In this document: positions 1 through 12,265 of the stretch, piece by piece | Position numbering within the stretch: the stretch's first letter is position 1 | How the letters are laid out: every line of letters starts with the position of its first letter | Assembly: GCA_008704415.1 (NCBI GenBank) | Contig: VXIS01000336.1 | Coordinates: 1-52,349, forward strand | Direction of reading: 5' to 3' | DNA: 52,349 nt | Origin: Sphaerosporella brunnea | Taxonomy: Eukaryota > Ascomycota > Pezizomycetes > Pezizales > Pyronemataceae | The notes under the pieces: generated by a model | Seen by the model: only the letters and a program-made list of their open reading frames with translations | Databases searched by the model: none | Told to the model about the DNA's origin: nothing | Position numbers and translations under genes: made by a program

Positions 1-1
1 C

Positions 2-400
2 CGGGATTGGAAGACTCGGCGTCCAGCCAGTAAGCTGGATAATAAGCGTCATGGCCCGTTTGAGGTTACCGAGAAGGTCTCAGCATACGCCTACCGCCTC
101 CGGCTCCATGAGGATATGCATGTCCACCCAGTCTTTCACGTCTCCCTCCTGGAACCGGCATCCGATGATCCTTATCCGGGACAACGACAGGACCCACCAC
201 CTCTGGTGGAGATTGAGGGCGAGCAGGAGTGGTTCGTTGATCGGATATTGGACTCCCGACTGCATGGACGGTGGCGTAAGCTCCAGTATTTGGTCAAGTG
301 GACCGGCTACAATCGGCCGAAGTGGGAACCAGCCGAGATGGTCAATGGTCTGGAAGCTATCGATCGCTTCCACCAGGCCTATGTCACGGCTCAAGGTTAA
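2..400 (+). CDS. Ty3/gypsy polyprotein, C-terminal fragment with chromodomain
   Basis: This is the last ~132 codons of an LTR-retrotransposon Pol polyprotein. The frame is already open at the window's left edge, so the gene continues upstream, and it ends at TAA 398-400. The first part has the integrase C-terminal pattern in which a GPFEV motif is followed about 30 residues later by HPVFHVSLLEP. After a proline/acid linker comes a chromodomain containing EWFVDRILDSR, LQYLVKWTGY and KWEPAEMV. The aromatic residues expected for a methyl-lysine cage are present as F, W and Y/W positions. Chromodomain integrases of this kind (chromoviruses) are known to steer insertion toward chromatin marks. No stop or frameshift interrupts the visible part, so the element may be fairly young; the rest lies outside the window. 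Confidence 0.95.
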   Translation, partial: RDWKTRRPASKLDNKRHGPFEVTEKVSAYAYRLRLHEDMHVHPVFHVSLLEPASDDPYPGQRQDPPPLVEIEGEQEWFVDRILDSRLHGRWRKLQYLVKWTGYNRPKWEPAEMVNGLEAIDRFHQAYVTAQG

Positions 401-426
401 GGGGTGGCTCGGCGCTAGGGTTAGGG

Positions 427-662
427 TGTCACGTGACGCGCGGTCACGTGACGGGAAAGCATAAATGGCGAGGTTTCACTTGTTTTTGTTTCTTTTCTTC
501 TTTTCTTCTTTACAGAACGTCTTGTATACTAGCGAACCTAGTAACCTTGAACCACCTTGTCTTGTCTCGTCTTCTTCTGCCTCTTGTCCTTGTCCTCCTG
601 CCTCCGGTCCTTGCCTCGAAAGCTAAGTACCTTGGACGTTTCCTCGCGCCTGTCCTGTTACA
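427..662 (+). repeat. Degenerate LTR-like block inside the element's 3' UTR
   Basis: Between the Pol stop and the true 3' LTR lies a block that looks like a diverged, shortened LTR. It begins TGTCACGTGACG and ends CTGTTACA, close to the termini of the 739-1252 LTR. The same landmarks occur in the same order: CACGTG sites, an A/T-rich TATA-like stretch, a pyrimidine-rich run with a CTTTAC-GAAC motif, then a CCTGCCTCCGG box and AGTACCTTGG near the end. It is directly preceded by two telomere-like TTAGGG units (420-426 and just upstream). It may be an old LTR remnant captured by the element or a duplicated R/U5 segment. The resemblance was judged by eye. Confidence 0.5.
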
Positions 663-738
663 GCCTATCCGGACAAGCCGGGGCCTCTGCTGGAAGACAA
701 ATGAGCTTCGCCGGAGCTCAGCCGTAGGAGGGGGATAC

Positions 739-1252
739 TGTCACGGCGCGAGTTTGGATGGAGTTTTCCGACTAAGCTACCGGCTTTTACTCTCAATGAA
801 ATCGGCTGGAACTCTCAGATCTAAGGCTTCAAAGGATGCTGATTCATTTGCTGTTCTCAAATTTACCCCACCGTTGATGGTTGTCACGTGGTGAGGTTCG
901 GAAGTGGGGGTTGTTTGTGGTGTCGTGATGAGGCTCTGTAGGGAGACTCGGTGGGGTGGCTCCGAGCCGAGGTTATATTCGGCTACCACGTGGCGCGGCG
1001 CACCGCAGTCACGTGATTGCTATAAGGGGCCTTCGCTTCCGCTTTGTTGTTTGTTTTCCCTTTCCTCTTTACTGAACCTTCGTATGTCAATCTGAGTACC
1101 TTCGTTCCAATCTGAACTCTAACCGTGCGCGTCGCGCCTCTCGTCCTGCCTCCGGATTCTGTCCCGGCCCCTCGTTCCCGAACCTGTTCGATAACCCTCT
1201 GTACGCGAGTACCTTGGGCCCCTCCAGCCTGATCCCGACCCTCTCCGTTACA
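739..1252 (+). repeat. 3' LTR of the Ty3/gypsy element (514 bp)
   Basis: The left end TGTCACGG and right end CCGTTACA form near-perfect short inverted termini (TG...CA). Immediately upstream is the purine run AGGAGGGGGA (726-735), the polypurine tract expected for priming plus-strand synthesis. A TATAAG box at 1021-1026 followed by a pyrimidine-rich stretch marks the likely promoter and R region. Three CACGTG hexamers lie at 885-890, 987-992 and 1010-1015. Only this LTR is visible, so LTR-LTR divergence and insertion age cannot be judged. The target-site duplication cannot be checked because the 5' side is missing. Confidence 0.85.
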
Positions 1253-2745
1253 CTCTCACTGCCGAAGCCCTCGTTCCATTGTCGCCTGTTATTGCACCCG
1301 CCGCGGCCGTGGTCGACGAGAGCGTTCCAACCAGCGGTGCTCCTCTTAACACCGCTGGATATGCCTCCAAGACGGGATTCCTAATTCTTAACCAGGCTAA
1401 CACTGACGACAGGCCTCACCTCCACAGGCAGTACTCTAACAAAGGTACTATCAGTGACCTAGACGTGCCTCGAAAGTATCCTAACAAGGTCTAAGAACAC
1501 TCTGATACTTATGCTCAAAATACCTGTTTGTTTCCTTTAGCTGGTGGCTGTTCTTCCAAATTCAAGTTTCGTTTCGCCTGTGCTGGCCTCGCTTTGTTCT
1601 GTTTGGGTTTCTTTGTGATTGCTTCGGAGCGGGAGTTCTCGAGAGTAGAGGCTTTCGTTGCTTGTCACTTGATTTGTAGGTATTCTATATATCATGCCAT
1701 TGAACTGGATAGTCTGTGTCCCTCCGCAATCCCACAACACGCCGACCGCGAGTCACTGTACTTGTGCTCTGCAGCTGCCATGTAAATGTAAGCCACTTCC
1801 AGTCAAATTGGGTTGGTAGGTCTGTGTGCGGTGCACTATGATAGTATGTGGAGACGCCACCAACCTTCACACGCACAGGCCGCCTGGGCTCACCAAGGGA
1901 ATGACCAGTATTTTTAAATGGTGACTGTGAATTAGGTAGGTAGGCTTAAGATGCACATATTGATGTGGTGCACCTTGCAGTGGCCCGGCCTTATAAGGAT
2001 GATGATTCTGCCAGCTCGGAGTCCCCAGGGCAAAGTTGAAAAACTCCAGCGGTACTAACTCGGCCAGGGTTTTTCTTTGCCGTAATTCACAGAATGCACG
2101 GCCTGTGAAACATGCGAAGTATCGACACAAACCGCCAAATGGGGTATGTAATATGGAGAAGGGGTGAAGCATATGCATAGCATCCCGTCCTGACGGTAAA
2201 TCAAGGGCCGTCGTGATAATTACCGATACCTATCTATCTTGCAAAACTCTATCTCCCTCGCGACTGTTGGTGATTGCTGTGCAGATACCTGGCAACACCA
2301 AGCGAGAAGTGGTGATCGTCGCGTACTTTGAACTTGGTCAAATCGTGCAAATGACGATTGTCATTTTCTGCACCCAGCTCCAGCGCACGGTTCACCAAAA
2401 GAACTCCTATGTATGTATACTTGTATTGCGAAAACTCCCTATCTTTTCTTCACGCCTTTTTTTCTGAACCCTAACATTTGGTACCCCCACACACCTCATC
2501 GGCTGCAGGAGACAATAAAAGGAGACATGAACAAAGAGATGGCCTGGAAGTGCATGTCATTGGTCCGCAAACATCTGCACTCATTACCTTCGTCGCACTG
2601 CAGCGCCACTTACGAGCCACACAATGACAGCGCATCAACACCAAACTCAAAACATCGGTGCCCTCCTGTCAAAATCGCCTCACGTCCCCCCCATCTCGAG
2701 TTCCCTGTCGGTTGTTTTGGAGCGCAATTCAGCTTTCGGCATGAG
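1253..2745. other. Gene-free spacer between the LTR and the DENND6-like gene
   Basis: Only short chance-like ORFs are seen here; none shows a recognisable domain or a splice pattern that closes a frame. The DENND6-like frame stays open upstream of 2746, with in-frame ATGs from 2527, so part of the right edge could be 5' UTR or an N-terminal extension. No tRNA or clear repeat was found. Confidence 0.5.
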
Positions 2746-4960
2746 ATGGCGGTCGAAAATCACGACGTTGTCGATGTTAACGACGCCGCCTTCACGGCCG
2801 CCTTGCTCGCTAACGACCTCAAGAGCTATTCCTTCGACCTAAGTGCGCTGAGGCAATGGATGATCGCCTTGTGAGCAGTCCCCTTCAGAATCCGCCCCAC
2901 ATTTTTATTTTTTTTCCGTTCTTCGGCAGGCGTGTGCTTACTGGTTGTTTTGCGGGGTTGAAGTGTGGTCTGCGATTTCAACGTCGAGTAAAGCTTCCCC
3001 GTAATTGAATTGGACGCGTGCTCGCACCTAACCCTTAAGTAGTGTCGGCGTCGAGATCGAGTACATGTTCCCGTCTACCGACCTATCGCCTATAGACATC
3101 CAGACCATATGCTTCAGCAGGTCTGTGAAATGGCATCAAGCTAGGTGCATGCTTTTGATTGGTGCCCTTTGGTTGACCAGTCGTAGTTTTCCCGAGAAGA
3201 ATAATCCCGATGCAGCGATGGAAGAATCATTATTCCACTTCAAGTTTCGACACACATCTCCAAATGTCCTGCTTGAAGCTACAGACGATGCGGCGCATTG
3301 GTACGGCTACTGTCTGTTCCGGCAGAAGCGCGACACATCTGTGAAGCGGCACTATAGACAGAAATCCTTGATCCTGCTCTCGCAACATGATTTCCCACCG
3401 CTCTTCAGCCATATTGTTGAAACGGTCTCAATGTTAGAGTTCTCCGTGAGTCCGGCGTTGCTCGAAAGCGCCTGTTCGAACATCGCGGATTGGGGTGCTC
3501 CGCAGACAGGAATCAAAGAATTGCCGTTTCTGGGAGAAATACTAGAAGTTCACATGTCCGTCTTGCCTGCCATCTCGTTCTAGTTGCCTGTGCCTCTCTG
3601 TATTTCTTGGGAATGAGGCTGATCGTGCCGTATCAGACCACTCCACAATGGCTTCCCCCTCCAGGGTGTCATGCCCCACAATTCGTCCGCTGTAGACTTG
3701 CGAGTCGAGTTTAAGGAGATTCATGCTGCCGCCCCCATGGGCAGCTGGGCACGACTTGCCCAGATGCTCACCTCTCTTTCGGAGCTTTACATCATCTTCG
3801 AGCGTGTAGGTTCCATGTTGCCGCCTTGTATTGCACGCTTGGTAGCTGAGCTCACTCTAGGCCTTACTCTCCGAGCCACTGGTCATCCTGGCAGACGATC
3901 CAAGAACCGCAAGCGAATTTGTCAGTTGCGTAGTGGACTTGATCCGGCCTGTAAGTATCGCTCCTCTTGCATCGGATTTTTCTCACCGATTCAGGTACCC
4001 TTTGGGGGTGATGCGAGGCCGTTCTTGACGATGCAGTCTGGTAAGTATCGTTCTTTTTCCTACCGTCTGAACTTTTCTGACCACCAAGGAACAGACTTTT
4101 GTCCCAATGCCCAAGATTCGGTGAGTGCTTCAACATAAGCATATATTGTATGAAGCATTAATGGTATTGTCAAGCTACCTCTCCGCCATTATCTGATCGG
4201 TGAGTAGCCGTTGTCTCGTTCGTGTCGAATATCAGCTGACTTTAATTCCAGGCATAACAAATCCATTTTTCCTCAAGAGGATAATGTCCCAAGGGAAGGA
4301 GAATAACCAAGCGCATGTGGTATATTTGGCTGGACCAGAGACCAGGTATGTCTCCCGCTACAATATCACTTCCGCGATTTGACCAGGTCCCCAGAAGAAA
4401 GTCATCCCTAATGTTCTACACTGCTTTCATGGAACGTGCTGAGCAATCGTCGCTTATGATCACCAACGACTCCAAAGGCTACATCGCCAAAGATCTAGCT
4501 TTCCTGCGGAAGCTGGATGCGCTTCTAAAAACCCCAGGAAGCTCACGTGAGTAGATCAAAGTATAGACTAGATCTGATGCTGACTCCAACAGCACAAGAG
4601 ATTGGAAGGCTGGTTCGTCGGCACTTTGCCTATCTATCGGCATTGTTCTTAGCGCCTCTGAACCGATATTTGGCTACGTTAACGACGGAGACTCCAGAAT
4701 CCAAAATTATCGATATGGGCAGCTTTTCCGAGGACGACTTTCTGGAAAGCCTAGCGAAGCATGGGTGCTCGGTGAACTTCAAGGGAAAGACTAGCTTCCA
4801 CCGTCATCGCAATGCCGAAAATTTCTATCGGAAATTCTGCAGGTCACCGAGCTTCTTCACATGGTTGGAGATGAAGATGAGACTACAAACGGTAGACCAG
4901 AACGGAACGTTAACTCCATTGACACGTTTACGTTTGGACCACGAGCTAGATGTGGAATGA
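2746..4960 (+). CDS. DENND6-like DENN-domain protein (12 exons, 513 aa)
   Basis: DENND6 proteins are Rab guanine-nucleotide exchange factors acting in endosomal recycling. I place exons at 2746-2870, 2964-2987, 3043-3120, 3187-3559, 3665-3805, 3861-3950, 3995-4040, 4095-4120, 4175-4199, 4252-4345, 4395-4546 and 4593-4960, summing to exactly 514 codons. Family landmarks appear in order: a WMIAFVVCDFNVDVG start of the u-DENN region, YGYCLFRQKRDTSVKR and QKSLILLSQ, GSWARLAQMLTSLSELY, LLSEPLVILADDP, PFGGDARPFLTM, IGITNPFFLKR, and a C-terminal tail ending LDHELDVE. The length fits this family (human DENND6A is about 600 aa). The least certain junction is the intron 3560-3664, with a weak GTCTTG donor. 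The start is chosen at the family-like N terminus; in-frame upstream ATGs exist. Three exons are only 24-26 bases long. Confidence 0.9.
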
Positions 4961-5624
4961 GTGAGCATTATGCAATAGGGACCACACACTCCCCAAACAC
5001 TCATTTTGGCGTCATTTTTCCTTTTCACAAAAAGTTCATCAATCAGCTCTCATACTAGGCATAATGACCGACTCTTTTACCGGCACGCTTTCTTTCTTTC
5101 CTTGCTGATTCTTTTTCCTTGGGCTTTTTTGGGAGGCAACCTCGTTTTTTTTTCTTCTATTGATTACTGTAACAATGGTGCACAACAGACACACACTCTC
5201 TTCATTATTGTACCCGAAATAAAAGCCTATAGCAAACTCTTTCCTTACTTTAACAAAAATGATGGCTCCTATGCCTTTATTATTGTTTTTTATTCAGCTG
5301 TTTTGGGAAGATTTCGGGTTGCTTGTATGTGTATGTACATACCCGGGCCTGGATCACGATGCTTCTGTCTCAATGAAAATTATTCTATTACCAAGCAAGA
5401 GTTGCACTACCTAGGTGAAAGTGCTCATGATTAGATCCTTTGGCTTCCTTCCAAAGCCTACAGTCGCGGTTCGGCGAAACTGGCCAGAGGTGGTCCACAT
5501 GGCCGGGGACCAATGCACTGGAGACGAGACACAGTCTCAGATCGAGCTGTCAATAGCAACCTATGGCGCATAGGTAGCTCAGCATGAGAGACAGGGGCTT
5601 TTGAACCGGACCTGACTACGGCAA
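4961..5624. other. Gene-free spacer downstream of the DENND6-like gene
   Basis: A/T-rich sequence with T runs and an AATAAA-like AAATAAAAG at about 5218-5226, compatible with 3' UTR. I see no convincing coding region or repeat before the MITE that begins at 5625. Confidence 0.5.
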
Positions 5625-6097
5625 TACCGTATTCTTCCGGCACGAAGAGAAATGCCGGCGCCGAAGTCAATCTTTTCTAAGTAGCAAACGTACTATGTAT
5701 GGAAACATGATAACGCCAGCGAATCTTATGTGACGGCGACAAACTATCTAAGGAGGCGACAATGGCTGGGCACATCGTTCAAGTTATCAATTCCCTACTT
5801 GCTTTCCTTTTTTCCCTTTTTTCCCCCCTTCCCCGTCGCCTTTCCCTTGCGCGTCCGATCTTCCCACAGTTTGTTGTTCCACCAGTAAGCTTCCGAGTCT
5901 CGACACCTATGTACTCAACTCTAATTCTCACGGCTCCCTTGTGTCTCCGTCGTACCGCGACGTCTCCAGTGCCCACCCCTCCTGGCCATCAATTAAGATT
6001 CGCTGGCGTTATCATGTTTCCATACATAGTACGTTTGCTACTTAGAAAAGATTGACTTCGGCGCCGGCATTTCTCTTCGTGCCGGAAGAATACGGTA
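5625..6097. mobile_element. MITE with perfect 104-bp terminal inverted repeats
   Basis: The arms 5625-5728 and 5994-6097 are reverse complements of each other over 104 bases with no mismatch I can find. The outer ends read TACCGTA and TACGGTA, so the element is flanked by TA on both sides, as expected for Tc1/mariner or pogo/Fot1-type insertion. The 265-base centre has no transposase-like frame, so this would be a non-autonomous element. The arms could fold into a very long hairpin if transcribed. Perfect arm identity suggests recent activity or gene conversion. Confidence 0.85.
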
Positions 6098-6234
6098 GTT
6101 GCTATTTCATTGAAATTCATTCCGGAGTGACAGTCTATGACGGCACGCGACAGTTTCACTAGCTCAGTCCGAAGACCTTTTCATCGTAGGCAGTTCGGCG
6201 TAAATCCGAGCGCGCATTTGATCGGATTTCCGAC

Positions 6235-6244
6235 GTGACGTCAC
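6235..6244 (+). promoter_or_regulatory. CRE/ATF-type palindrome GTGACGTCAC
   Basis: A perfect 10-base palindrome containing TGACGTCA, the known binding site of bZIP factors of the ATF/CREB class. It lies 19 bases before the first ATG of the J-protein gene. If translation starts at the second ATG (6314), the site would be 70 bases upstream and closer to a usual promoter position. Function is inferred only. Confidence 0.4.
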
Positions 6245-6262
6245 CTCTATCATCTCCACCTC

Positions 6263-7159
6263 ATGAATCCCAACCTCCTCCTCCAGCGACAGCAACAGCT
6301 CAATGTACCCACCATGTTCACTCGCGCAAAAGCAACAACACGTCCATTAACCACCACATCTCGCCGACGATACGCCACGCATGCGTCTACTCCCGCAGAG
6401 AATCCATACCGGTGGCCCACAAGCCTACATCCAACGCCCTACGAGATCCTCGAGGTGCAGCCGCGCGGCGCCTACAACAAGCAACGCTACGCGGAGCTGG
6501 TAAAGATCTACCACCCGGACCACACAGCGCACCACACGCCGCACATGGCCGAGTGTCCGCGGCACGTGCGGCTGGAGCGGTTCCGGCTTGTGGTGAATGC
6601 GAACCGGATCCTGAGCGATGCATCTTTGCGCAGCGCGTACGACCGCTACGGCATCGGCTGGCAGGCGCCGCGCGGGGTGTTGACGCCGCGCCGCGGCGCC
6701 GCTGAGCGCTGGTGGCGAGAACGCGAGGGCCACGAGGCGGCGGATATCTTTGCGCATGCGTACGGGAAGGGCGGGAAGGATGATGCCAGCGCGAATGCGA
6801 CGTGGGAGGATTGGGAGCGCTGGTATGCCGCGCGTGGCGAGGGCCCGCTGGGCAAGCAGCAAGAACTGCACACTAAGAATGGCATGTTCCTTTGCATCGT
6901 GCTGGCCATCGCCACCATGGGCACCATTGCGGAGATCAACTATGCCACCGGCGCTAGCGGCGAGAGCATCGAGCTGCTCGATCGTCAGACTGTGGTCCTG
7001 GGGAAGGATGTGGCTAGACGGCGGCGGGAGGCTATGGATAGTGGGGATAGGGAGGAGAGGATCAGGAAGTTTTTGATTATGAGAGACCCAGTCGAGGCAA
7101 AGAAGTATGTCGGTCCGGAGGGTCATAGGAAGTTGTTGTCATCGCCGTCGAGCAGGTAA
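6263..7159 (+). CDS. Mitochondrial-type J-domain (Hsp40) protein, Jid1-like
   Basis: Single-exon gene of 298 aa. The N terminus is rich in R, S and T without acids (RAKATTRPLTTTSRRRYATH), typical of a mitochondrial presequence. A J-domain follows at about residues 58-131, with PTPYEILEV, the HPD motif at 84-86 and LSDASLRSAYDRYG. J-domains stimulate the ATPase of an Hsp70 partner through HPD. A hydrophobic segment at about 206-224 (GMFLCIVLAIATMGTIA) predicts one membrane span, so the protein is probably held in the inner mitochondrial membrane like yeast Jid1 (similar length, about 300 aa). The second methionine (residue 18, position 6314) may be the true start because the presequence begins there. 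The gene is strongly G/C-rich compared with its flanks. Confidence 0.85.
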   Translation: MNPNLLLQRQQQLNVPTMFTRAKATTRPLTTTSRRRYATHASTPAENPYRWPTSLHPTPYEILEVQPRGAYNKQRYAELVKIYHPDHTAHHTPHMAECPRHVRLERFRLVVNANRILSDASLRSAYDRYGIGWQAPRGVLTPRRGAAERWWREREGHEAADIFAHAYGKGGKDDASANATWEDWERWYAARGEGPLGKQQELHTKNGMFLCIVLAIATMGTIAEINYATGASGESIELLDRQTVVLGKDVARRRREAMDSGDREERIRKFLIMRDPVEAKKYVGPEGHRKLLSSPSSR

Positions 7160-7623
7160 GAGGTGTTGGGAGCAGGGGAACAGTAGCTGTCTGTACGTAT
7201 CAATCGGCACGGCGTTCGGAAAGCTATTTACGAGTACATATGGCTTCTAGACCTGCATAGGCCGGATCCATTTTTTGCGGAATATTGCCAAAGCACCGAG
7301 CACAACTGAGCTTCTCACTCCATAATTGTCTTTAAAACCCATTGCCATTTGATTTTACCCAGGAGAAACGGAAGAAAAAGAACAAAAAAGAGCAAAAACA
7401 GATGCCCGACACGCGTTACAGACACAAGCCCTCGCGCCCTCAAAAGCACGTAGGTCGTCGCGTTAGTTTTCGTGGCCACATTCAAACAGAGATGTACAGA
7501 TAACCCGTGTATTGCAATTGCACTCCGTGAAAAAACTCCCCGCCAGACCCAGTAAATTGGACATTTTTGTTTGATGACCCAGATTTTTTATTCGCCTAAA
7601 CCTTAACAGCCAGCCCCCAACGT
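7160..7623. other. Convergent 3' spacer between the J-protein and RPS0 genes
   Basis: About 460 bases between two convergent stop codons. It has A-rich runs and no coding signal, and most likely holds both 3' UTRs. Confidence 0.5.
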
Positions 7624-8751
7624 TTACCAACCGCTGGAAGCCTCCTGCTGAGGCTCAGCAGCCCACTCACCACCGGTAGCCTCAGCATCCCAGCTGCCGG
7701 TAACACCAGTAGCCTCAGGAGCAGCGAATGCCGCAGGGGCACCGGTAACCTCCCAGTCACCAGCAACGGTGGCGTTGAAGCCACTCTCAGCGGGAACCTC
7801 CTCAACACCAGGAGCGGCCTTCTCGGTGTCCTCGAGAGCCTTCTGCTCCTCAGCCTCGGGGTCACGGTAGAAGTACAGGTCAACCATGACATCCCACTCA
7901 GCCTCCCGCGAGGGGATAGTTCCGCGAAGGCGGAGGACCTCACGGGCGAGCATCCACCAGATCAGACCGATCGAATGGCGGGCCTTGTTGTTGGTGGGGA
8001 TGGCAATGTCGACGAACTCGGTGGGGGAGTCGGTGTCGCAGAGCGCAATGACGGGGATGTTGACATAGGAAGCCTCCTTGATGGCCTGGGCATCGGTGCG
8101 AGGGTCGGTGACGACGATCAAGCGGGGCTCCTTGAAGGACCGGGTGATGTAGTTGGTGAAGTTACCAGGGGTGAAACGACCAGCGATGGCGGTGGCACCA
8201 GTGTGGGCGGCGTACTTCAGAACAGCACGCTGTCCGTAGGGACGAGCGGAGACAGCGCAAACATCGGCGGGGTTGTCGATGGTAGCAATGACACGGGCAG
8301 CCAGAACGATCTTCTCCCTGTAGTCCCAATGTAATCAGCATTACTGCCTTCCGTCGGATCCGTATTGCTCCCACCGCTGAATCCAGGGTAGCTAGCTGCC
8401 GAACTCACCAGGTCTTGCCAATATTGATCAGGTTGATTCCATCGGGCCTGGTCTTCCAGAGGTAGGGGTCCATGTGAACCTAGGTTCGGAGCTCGTCAGA
8501 TACCGTTCCAACAGCTCTCGCCGTTTCGTTTTCGGAACACCGTACCTGCAGGTTCTTGGAACCGATGTGGCACTGAGCGGCCAGGAGCATCTCAATGTCC
8601 TGGGTCGTCGCATTGAAGATGCTGTTCTCACGATCGATCCATCAGCTCCAAATTCCACGACCACAACAGTAACACGCTCCACTGCCAAATTTCCCATTGC
8701 AAGATTTTGACCGTCGGGGAGAACGTACGCGGGCAAGTTGTTGGGCGACAT
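7624..8751 (-). CDS. RPS0: 40S ribosomal protein S0 (uS2)
   Basis: uS2 sits on the head/body junction of the small subunit and is needed for 40S maturation. The minus-strand exons 8751-8729, 8621-8546, 8479-8409 and 8317-7624 sum to 864 bases (287 aa plus stop). The product starts MSPNNLPA and continues [39 protein letters not shown], then a block with [34 protein letters not shown] and [20 protein letters not shown], all diagnostic of the eukaryotic S0/laminin-receptor family. The C-terminal ~60 residues are acidic with repeated W-containing motifs, as usual in fungi. Three introns near the 5' end of a highly expressed ribosomal gene are typical of filamentous ascomycetes. No snoRNA with clear C/D boxes was seen in the introns. 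Confidence 0.97.
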
Positions 8752-9712
8752 GTTGGGTGGCTGATTAGATTTTGGCGAAGGGGGGATCTGCCGAGAGGGG
8801 TTTGGTCGCTGGGGTGCTGCACTTGCTCGTGGATTTGACGATACTTTGCAGCGTGTTCGGCTCCCAGATGCCCACGGTGGGAGTGCGGGTAGGGTTTTGC
8901 TGTGACCGCTTTTCACGCTGAGATAAGATTAGATCTGTGCGCGATGTGTGGAGGGAGGCGCTTGGACGAGTTGGGCTTAGGGCCTTATGGCATGGTGGCG
9001 CAGCCTCAACCTCAGCCACCCACCGTGCTGATGACGCGCAAGCCACTTCGGCACTAACTCTCTATCCAAGGACATCCCGTCACACGCACATCCACGCATC
9101 CCCCCTTCTTCACCCTCATCGCCTCACGCGAGAGCTCCTCGTGTTTCGCGACCACTCTATTCTTGAGTTACTCAACGGCCAATCGAGTTGTTCCGGCATC
9201 TTTCGCCGAAAGCCGATGTGTTGAACGTGTCCCATTGCTTTGCCCTGTCGCCCTGGAATCATGAGAGCTTCCTGCATCGACTCAGATTCATTCTGCACGG
9301 TCAAGATTCTAGTTATGGATTCGTCCGCTATCCTGGGATACCAAAAAAACGGGGGGCCACAGCTGTTACGTTTGGCGGCCGTTGTTCCAATCTCAGCTGA
9401 AAGGTCCTGCAGACCAAGTCATGTACATAGTCGCTCGTGGTGAAGTGAACTCGCCGCCGATGAGCTAATTTTTTAACTCGTCTTGCACGCGATATGTGCA
9501 GCAGCATGTTTTCCCCAATAGCATCGCCCAGATACTTTTTCAGTTTGCGACTGAGTACATAAAGAGGCTCGCTTCCGTTGAAGTTTCTTACCACCAGCAA
9601 CCTTTTCAGCGCTATAAACACAATCGGATATAGACCTCCATTTTATACCCAGACATTCGTGTCATAGCCCTCCATCTTCTCAGCCGCTCCCCGAATTACC
9701 TCCACGACGAAC
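8752..9712. other. Divergent promoter region between RPS0 (-) and the chitinase (+)
   Basis: About 960 bases that must hold both promoters. I see no convincing ORF with an ATG start, tRNA or repeat. A run of seven A/C-rich repeats is not present and no strong TATA box stands out. Confidence 0.45.
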
Positions 9713-11212
<1,500 letters not shown>

Positions 11213-12265
11213 ATATTGCAGTAGATAGTAGCTAGGCCTTTTGCAATCGGGAAATCTTTTGGTGCCCTTTGTCATTTATTATATGCTTTGTCACTTTGCG
11301 TTGCTTTGTATTCTGAGCCACTTCCTCTATCACGAATGATGAACCAATAGAAATAGTTATCACAAAATATCACCCATCATCGTCATCATCACCAGTATTA
11401 TTTTCGAACTTTGTGGGGAACTTTGCTTGCAGCGCCTGCTACAAGCCGGGAGGTAATTAAGACACGCGGATTGGACCCGGAACTTGGCGCCGGCCACAGA
11501 CGTTGAAGTGACACGGCGAATTCCTTCGAATCTTCGATGCTGTGCGGCAGCGGCACGGTAAGTAGGACCTGCAGATCTTGTTAGTTGGTTCTACAGAATT
11601 TCGAGTGCCACGACGCCAGATGGATCAGCCGGATGATGTCTGCGTGGGGCGGTCCCGTCTGCGGACGCCGACGCTTGCAGAGTAGGCTATTTGAGACCAT
11701 CCGCCCTCCCAATCATCTGCAGCCAAGGCTGCAAAAACAATCTTCACCAATCACTGAGAGGATTGACGGAACCTACAGCTGACAGATCACATTTCTCGAG
11801 CTCAAGATGATCAGAGAGACCTTTTGCTTTCACCTTCGGCGTTCCCTTTTTGCAGTAAACCTTATATATCATGACTTGCAGGGGTCATACTTCTATCATC
11901 AACAGAGGGAAAAAAAAAAATCAATGAAAAATCGCCATAAAAAGGGCAAAAGGGGGGCGAGGGAGGCGGGAGATATGTGTCCGCGATAGTATCAGTCCGT
12001 GGGGGTTTTTTTCTGATTTTTGGGGGGGATTTTCTGTGAACTTTTTGTTTTCGCGTTGTGTTTTGTGGCATCCGCGCCCGCCCACGCATAGTTTCTTATT
12101 TTTCGTCTTAAAAATACGTGGAAAAGTGTAGTTTATCCGCGCGATAAACTGCGTTGATTGAAATTACTTTCGCTCCATCTTCAATTTATTTTGTCGCTCT
12201 TTTTTGTACTGTTGTGTTATGCGGCAAGCTATCCCCCTTGTCGATGGTATAGGTCTCTACTCTAG
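11213..12265. other. Gene-free spacer after the chitinase gene
   Basis: About 1 kb without a credible gene. It contains A and G homopolymer runs at about 11908-11970 and short T runs. The strand-specific ORFs in it are shadows without domains. Confidence 0.45.

Noticed and set aside
414..427. Telomere sequence at the element's 3' UTR
   Set aside because: Only two TTAGGG-like units are present, so this is far too short for a telomere or a confident interstitial tract.
8622..8728. Intronic snoRNA in RPS0 intron 1
   Set aside because: A TGATGG sequence resembles a C box, but no matching D box or terminal stem was found.
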